Of a stretch of 11,072 bases of DNA, positions 7,734 through 11,072 are shown piece by piece (the first letter of the stretch is position 1; every line of letters begins with the position of its first letter). The notes under the pieces were generated by a model. That model had not been told where the DNA came from, ran no database searches, and worked only from the letters and a program-made list of their open reading frames with translations. The translations under genes and the position numbers were made by a program. The stretch is from an uncultured Plesiomonas sp. (lineage in GTDB: Bacteria; Pseudomonadota; Gammaproteobacteria; Enterobacterales; CAMTGL01): positions 1-11,072 of the forward strand of contig CAMTGL010000047.1 of NCBI GenBank assembly GCA_947071955.1. Direction: 5' to 3'.

Positions 7734-7783
7734 GGGTACATCACCCTGTCAGCTCTGCCATTAAAGAGAGAAAATAGTTGTCG

Positions 7784-7811
7784 ATTATACCGCATTCGAG
7801 GCATTTGTCTT
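7784..7811 (-). promoter_or_regulatory. Promoter for ribF-ileS-lspA
   Basis: On the minus strand a perfect -10 TATAAT (7789-7784) lies 16 bases after AAGACA (7811-7806), which keeps GACA of the -35 consensus. The -35 overlaps the murJ stop codon. The start would be near 7777, giving a leader of about 45 bases before ribF. This lets ribF, ileS and lspA be expressed independently of murJ. Confidence 0.65.
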
Positions 7812-9378
7812 AGTTGGCAATATCAGTATCTGCACGTAAATGGCGCGGACGCACCCCCAGCAGCAGCAGCAAAACCACATAGACCACCGCAGCCAAACCA
7901 ATCAAGCCAGCTAACCACATCATACGTAACATATTGTGCTGCACTTGCCAAACAGCAATATCCGGCATGATCCAGAACAAGGTTGCAGCCATACCCAGCC
8001 CGGCAATCACCACTTTTGCTATCAGCAACCAGCTTTGACGGCTAAATTTATAGACATTGGCCGCAGATAAACCGCGATACAACAGCCACGCATTCAACGT
8101 ACCCGACATCGCCGAGGCAATCGCCAGCCCAACATAGCTAAAAGGGATCGCCAGCAGGTTAAAGCCCATATTACTGACCATCGAAATGATGCCGTAGCGG
8201 ACCGGAGTTTTGGTATCCTGACGGGCATAATAGCCTGGCGCCAAGACTTTAATCAGCATGAAGCTGACCAAACCACAGTTAAATGCCAGCAATGAAAGGG
8301 AAGCCGCATTAACATCGGCAAAGGTAAACTCTCCGCGCATAAAGAGCACCATCATCATCGGCTTAGCCAGCACTGCAATACCGCACATCGCCGGAACGCC
8401 GAGCAAAAAGATCATGCGTACGCCCCAATCCATGGTTTTTGCAAAGTGCTCACCCGAGCTTTCGTTATGTCGGCGCGACAGCGCTGGCAAAATGACTGTA
8501 GCAATCGCAATACCGAATAACCCGAGCGGAAACTCCAACAAACGGTCAGAGTAGTAGAGATAACTGATAGAGCCGGTCATCAAGAAACTGGCAATAAAGG
8601 TATCTAACAGCAGGTTAATCTGGCTGACCGACACCCCAAACAGTGCAGGGATCATCAGGGTACGGATTTTTTTTACCCCCGGATCATTCCATGCCCACTT
8701 GGGCTTCACCAGCAAACCGGCCTTTTTCATATAAGGGATTTGAAATAAGAACTGGAATAAACCGCCCAGAAAAATACCGATCGCCAGACCAATTTCAGGA
8801 TATTGGGTATGCGGAGCAATCCAGATTGCCGCACCAATCATGGCGACATTCAGTAAAACCGGCGAAAAAGCCGCCACCCCGAACTGACCAAGGGTATTTA
8901 AGACAGCACCAGAGAGCGCAACAAGCGTAATAAACCACAGATAAGGAAAGGTGATTTTCAGCAGTAATGATGCTAACTCATATTTACCGGCATCTGGCCC
9001 GCCCTGTAGCCAGTCAATAAACCACCCTGTACCAAACAGGGCCGCAACAACCGGCGAGCCGACCATTGCCAGTACGGTGACGAGGGTAATTAATCCACCT
9101 AGCGTACCGGAGACTTTAGCGACAAACTCTTGTGTCTTGGAAAGATCGCCCTCTTTTTGGTACTCAGTCAGCACCGGCACGAAAGCTTGTGAAAACGCGC
9201 CCTCGGCAAATAAGCGGCGTAAAAAATTTGGAATGCGGTTAGCAAACAGGAAAACATCGGCAGCGGCACCGGCACCAATCAGGTTGGCAATGACCACATC
9301 ACGCACTAATCCCAAGACGCGAGATAAGAGTGTCATCGAGCTGACAATCAGCCCTGATTTCAATAAACGTTTACTCAA
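7810..9378 (-). CDS. murJ: Lipid II flippase MurJ (MviN)
   Basis: MurJ moves undecaprenyl-linked peptidoglycan precursor lipid II across the inner membrane (MOP exporter superfamily). At 522 residues it is the usual size, and it is highly hydrophobic with about 13-14 membrane segments. The N-terminal signature is clear: SSMTLLSRVLGLVRD (13-27) with Arg20 and Arg26, GAGAAADVF (36-43) with Asp41, and LRRLFAEGAFSQAF (53-66). The central-cavity motif YYSDRLLEFPLG (275-286) keeps Asp278, Arg279 and Glu282, matching the essential E. coli residues. The start is TTG at 9378 (MSKRLLKSG, like Vibrio MurJ); no ATG or GTG lies in frame just upstream, and the ribosome binding site (GAG) is weak. It is the first gene of the minus-strand run, divergent from rpsT. 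Confidence 0.96.
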   Translation of the reverse strand: MSKRLLKSGLIVSSMTLLSRVLGLVRDVVIANLIGAGAAADVFLFANRIPNFLRRLFAEGAFSQAFVPVLTEYQKEGDLSKTQEFVAKVSGTLGGLITLVTVLAMVGSPVVAALFGTGWFIDWLQGGPDAGKYELASLLLKITFPYLWFITLVALSGAVLNTLGQFGVAAFSPVLLNVAMIGAAIWIAPHTQYPEIGLAIGIFLGGLFQFLFQIPYMKKAGLLVKPKWAWNDPGVKKIRTLMIPALFGVSVSQINLLLDTFIASFLMTGSISYLYYSDRLLEFPLGLFGIAIATVILPALSRRHNESSGEHFAKTMDWGVRMIFLLGVPAMCGIAVLAKPMMMVLFMRGEFTFADVNAASLSLLAFNCGLVSFMLIKVLAPGYYARQDTKTPVRYGIISMVSNMGFNLLAIPFSYVGLAIASAMSGTLNAWLLYRGLSAANVYKFSRQSWLLIAKVVIAGLGMAATLFWIMPDIAVWQVQHNMLRMMWLAGLIGLAAVVYVVLLLLLGVRPRHLRADTDIAN

Positions 9379-9513
9379 GATGGATTCACTCGTTGAAATA
9401 CGTCTCTGACGCTGTATTCCAGCATTAAAAGCTGTTAAAATTGCTCACCATAATAACCGTCATGTGCTGCTTGTACCAGCCTCGGGAAACCGGCGTTTAT
9501 TTGCACAAATCCA

Positions 9514-9542
9514 TTGACAAAAGAAGGCGAAAAAGGCATAGT
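9514..9542 (+). promoter_or_regulatory. rpsT promoter (P2-like)
   Basis: A consensus -35 TTGACA (9514-9519) and CATAGT (9537-9542) are separated by exactly 17 bases and followed by a GC-rich discriminator (CCTCGGCC). From memory the whole stretch is nearly the same as the E. coli rpsT P2 region. A GC-rich discriminator is typical of ribosomal promoters under growth-rate and ppGpp control; that control is inferred here. The start would be near 9548-9549. Confidence 0.85.
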
Positions 9543-9558
9543 CCTCGGCCTTTGAAAT

Positions 9559-9593
9559 GTCCAAAAAAAGTTATATTTGGGAGTTGGACCTTG
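9559..9593 (+). promoter_or_regulatory. rpsT leader with structured UUG initiation region
   Basis: In the leader GTCCAA (9559-9564) is the reverse complement of TTGGAC (9584-9589), which ends one base before the TTG start. An alternative pairing is CCAAA (9561-9565) with TTTGG (9576-9580). Both involve the segment around the GGGAG ribosome binding site (9579-9583). In E. coli S20 represses its own translation and the UUG codon is needed for that control. The leader here preserves the sequence, so the same control is likely. Confidence 0.6.
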
Positions 9594-9851
9594 GCTAATA
9601 TCAAGTCTGCTAAGAAGCGCGCTGTCCAAGCTGAGAAGCGTCGTCAGCATAACGCTAGCCGTCGCTCCATGATGCGTACTTTCGTTAAGAAAGTATACGC
9701 TGCGATCGCGACTGGCAACAAAGAAACTGCAATGACCGCATTTGCGACCATGCAACCTATTCTGGATCGTATGGCAAGCAAAGGCCTGATCCACAAGAAC
9801 AAGGCTGCTCGTCATAAAGCGAACCTGGTAGCTCAAATCAAAGCAATGTAA
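9591..9851 (+). CDS. rpsT: 30S ribosomal protein S20
   Basis: S20 is a primary 16S rRNA-binding protein of the small subunit. The 86 residues are basic and helical, and begin MANIKSAKKRA with NASRRSMMRTFVKKVYAAI and GLIHKNKAARHKANL, almost as in E. coli. The start is TTG at 9591, as in E. coli rpsT, with GGGAG seven bases upstream. The frame stays open leftwards to 9441, but that part is the promoter and leader. It is the only plus-strand gene recognised, divergent from murJ, and has its own terminator. Confidence 0.98.
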   Translation: MANIKSAKKRAVQAEKRRQHNASRRSMMRTFVKKVYAAIATGNKETAMTAFATMQPILDRMASKGLIHKNKAARHKANLVAQIKAM

Positions 9852-9872
9852 TCATTGTCTGATTTAAGATAT

Positions 9873-9906
9873 CGAAAAAAAACCGGCATTTATGCCGGTT
9901 TTTTTT
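9873..9906 (+). terminator. Rho-independent terminator after rpsT, probably bidirectional
   Basis: AACCGGCA (9881-9888), loop TTTA and TGCCGGTT (9893-9900) form an 8-bp stem flanked by eight A before and eight T after, so it should work on both strands. It lies 30 bases after the rpsT stop and about 130 bases after the end of hlyU on the other strand. The stretch 9907-10037 holds nothing else convincing apart from a weak CAGAGAG/CTCTCTG pairing on the minus strand. Confidence 0.92.
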
Positions 9907-10037
9907 ATCTTGATAATTTAATTCTTTTCAATAATCAGAGAGTCTCGTTTACCTGACAGCTCTCTGCGGTTTATTTGCGTTCATGCGTAAACCTACTCAC
10001 AGTGATCTCATGGCGAAGATCCACTGCTTTAAGCGGC

Positions 10038-10391
10038 TTACGCATCCACGTATTCACTAACAGTTTCTGTAAACTCGGGTTGTTCAGCGCAATATAAACG
10101 GTGCAGAGTACTGATAACCTCTTTTACAGCATGGCTACTGAGTGAATAGAATACAGTCTGTGCTTCTTTGCGTGTTTTAACTAATCCGTCACGGCGCAGC
10201 CATGCCAGATGCTGTGAAAGTGCTGATTGTGAAAGATTTAATCGTTCACTTAGCACACCAACGGATACCTCTTTATCTTGCAAGTGACAAAGGATAAAAA
10301 GCCTCTTTTCATTTGCCATAGCCTTTAACAGCATGACGGCTCTCCCTACGTTTTGTTCCATGCTCTCTATCTCTACTGTATTTTTCATCAT
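10038..10391 (-). CDS. hlyU: ArsR-family regulator HlyU-like (probable thiol/persulfide sensor)
   Basis: This is a 117-residue winged-helix repressor of the ArsR/SmtB family, dimeric and cytoplasmic. The stretch ALSQHLAWLRRDGLVKTRKE (57-76) is the recognition helix and wing, preceded by LLKAMANEKRLFILCHLQD (21-39). It matches my memory of Vibrio cholerae HlyU (VC0678), which also sits beside rpsT. The ArsR metal motif CxC is absent. Instead Cys35 and Cys101 are present, 66 residues apart as in HlyU (Cys38/Cys104), SqrR and BigR, where this pair senses reactive sulfur or oxidants. About 16 residues follow the last family-like position (AEQPEFTETVSEYVDA). Starts at Met1 or Met2 have weak ribosome binding sites; Met11, after a GAGATAGAGAG stretch, is an alternative. 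The haemolysin-linked name should not be taken as a virulence role here. Confidence 0.88.
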   Translation of the reverse strand: MMKNTVEIESMEQNVGRAVMLLKAMANEKRLFILCHLQDKEVSVGVLSERLNLSQSALSQHLAWLRRDGLVKTRKEAQTVFYSLSSHAVKEVISTLHRLYCAEQPEFTETVSEYVDA

Positions 10392-10417
10392 TTTCTGATT
10401 TCTATTATTGTGTTGAT

Positions 10418-10432
10418 TACATGTTGCATGTA
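10418..10432. promoter_or_regulatory. Palindrome upstream of hlyU, candidate operator
   Basis: TACATG and CATGTA flank a 3-base centre (TACATGTTGCATGTA), 27-41 bases before the hlyU ATG. The repeat can be extended imperfectly on both sides. A possible -10, AATAAT, lies downstream on the minus strand without a good -35. ArsR-family repressors commonly bind such repeats in their own promoters, so autoregulation is a reasonable inference. No binding data are implied. Confidence 0.4.
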
Positions 10433-10457
10433 TTACTGCAAGCGTACATTAAGCAAC

Positions 10458-11072
10458 TCAGAGCATACAATTGCTACGCGATGAAAACAAATCAGAAAAA
10501 TCTTCGCTACATACTTGCTGTACTGCCGGATGTTTAATCATACGATCAGCAAAAATAGCAAAGTACTCTTCTGATAGCCCAGTAAGACGGCCTAATTCGA
10601 CCATATGGTCATCACACACCAGTTCGTTAACGTATAAAGACGGAGCAACAAAAATAGCGTTGTGTGCGTTACCAAATGCTTTCATGAGCGCTGCATCATC
10701 AAACTCACCCAATACCTGCACGTCTAAACCTTGCTGATCAATCCAGGTCAGTATTTTTCTGCCTAAGGCAGATCGGCGGCCAGGCATCAGTAATTTACGC
10801 TCTTGTAAACAGGCGGGAAACGCAGTGGTAGGGGCGGGTTTACTGCACACGAAACTGATCGCGCACTCCCCTAATTTGACCGAAAATAGCCCTTCATTCT
10901 GTGATGAATCTACTGGGCAATCGGACAGGATCATATCCAACTTATGCTGGCTTAACTGCTCTAATAGCAGCTCATGCGTTGATTCAAAACAGCGTAAGTG
11001 AATCTGTTCATTGGCAGGAATTGCCGCTTGTAATACACGGCACTAAGCGTTTAGATAACGCGTCGGCAACAC
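10458..11072 (-). CDS. nhaR: LysR-type Na+/H+ antiporter regulator NhaR, partial, with apparent frameshift
   Basis: NhaR is a LysR-family activator of the nhaA antiporter gene in response to Na+. Only the effector-binding part is in the window; the DNA-binding helix-turn-helix lies off the right edge. The protein reads ELLLEQLSQHKLDMILSDCPVDSSQNEGLFSVKLGECAISF, then ACLQERKLLMPGRRSALGRKIL, LGEFDDAALMKAFGNAHNAIFVAPSLY and FADRMIKHPAVQ, all very close to E. coli NhaR. The frame breaks near 11036-11040. Upstream of it VADALSKRLVP is encoded in another frame, which would stop at a TGA at 11010-11008. Downstream of it the NhaR frame resumes as VLQAAIPANEQIHLRCF. Two bases seem to be missing compared with E. 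coli spacing. Either the gene is broken or the sequence has an error. It lies 66 bases upstream of hlyU and may be co-transcribed with it. Confidence 0.88.

Noticed and set aside
9441..9590. N-terminal extension of rpsT in the open frame
   Set aside because: The stretch is the rpsT promoter and leader; the GGGAG and UUG start at 9591 match the family.
9435..9836. 133-residue frame antisense to rpsT and its promoter
   Set aside because: It is the reverse complement of rpsT and its conserved leader, with no protein-like features.
9974..9991. Imperfect inverted repeat TTTGCG/CGTAAA downstream of hlyU
   Set aside because: Short arms with one mismatch, no T-tract and no neighbouring promoter; too weak to call.

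Overview
The window is a block of core chromosome from a gammaproteobacterium. Nearly every gene can be recognised from its encoded protein. The gene order murJ-ribF-ileS-lspA-fkpB-ispH, with rpsT and then an hlyU-like ArsR regulator and nhaR on the far side, is the arrangement I associate with Vibrionales, Aeromonadales and Shewanella. Enterobacteria keep rpsT, ribF, ileS, lspA, fkpB and ispH together but lack murJ and hlyU there. The MurJ N-terminus and the HlyU protein look Vibrio-like, while CarA, RpsT and NhaR are very close to E. coli. With mixed AT/GC composition near 50%, an Aeromonadales-type organism is my best guess. That is inference; no species can be named from the window.

Layout, left to right. 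Positions 1-514 (minus) hold the N-terminal third of carA, cut by the window edge. Positions 515-948 are its long AT-rich control region, with two candidate promoters, ARG boxes and repeated A-tract motifs. dapB (949-1758, minus) has its own upstream region containing a perfect 14-bp palindrome. Then come ispH and fkpB (1910-3315), closed by a strong terminator at 1839-1872. Next are lspA, ileS, ribF and murJ (3443-9378), all minus. A second strong terminator lies between lspA and fkpB, and a good internal promoter lies between murJ and ribF. rpsT (9591-9851, plus) is divergent from murJ, with a conserved promoter and leader and its own terminator. hlyU (10038-10391) and nhaR (10458 to the window edge) are on the minus strand.

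The genes serve basic functions: arginine/pyrimidine precursor supply (carA), lysine and diaminopimelate (dapB), isoprenoids (ispH), protein folding (fkpB), lipoprotein maturation (lspA), isoleucine charging (ileS), FMN/FAD (ribF), lipid II flipping (murJ) and ribosomal protein S20 (rpsT). dapB, ispH (through undecaprenyl phosphate) and murJ all feed peptidoglycan synthesis, and lspA serves the cell envelope. hlyU and nhaR are regulators: the first a likely thiol/persulfide sensor, the second a LysR-type Na+/H+ response activator.

I see no mobile element, CRISPR array, tRNA or wholly new system. The items most worth a second look are an apparent frameshift in nhaR close to the right edge, the conserved dithiol in the HlyU-like protein, the carAB control region with a possible UTP-sensing start site, and several palindromes in promoter regions (dapB, hlyU, lspA-fkpB).
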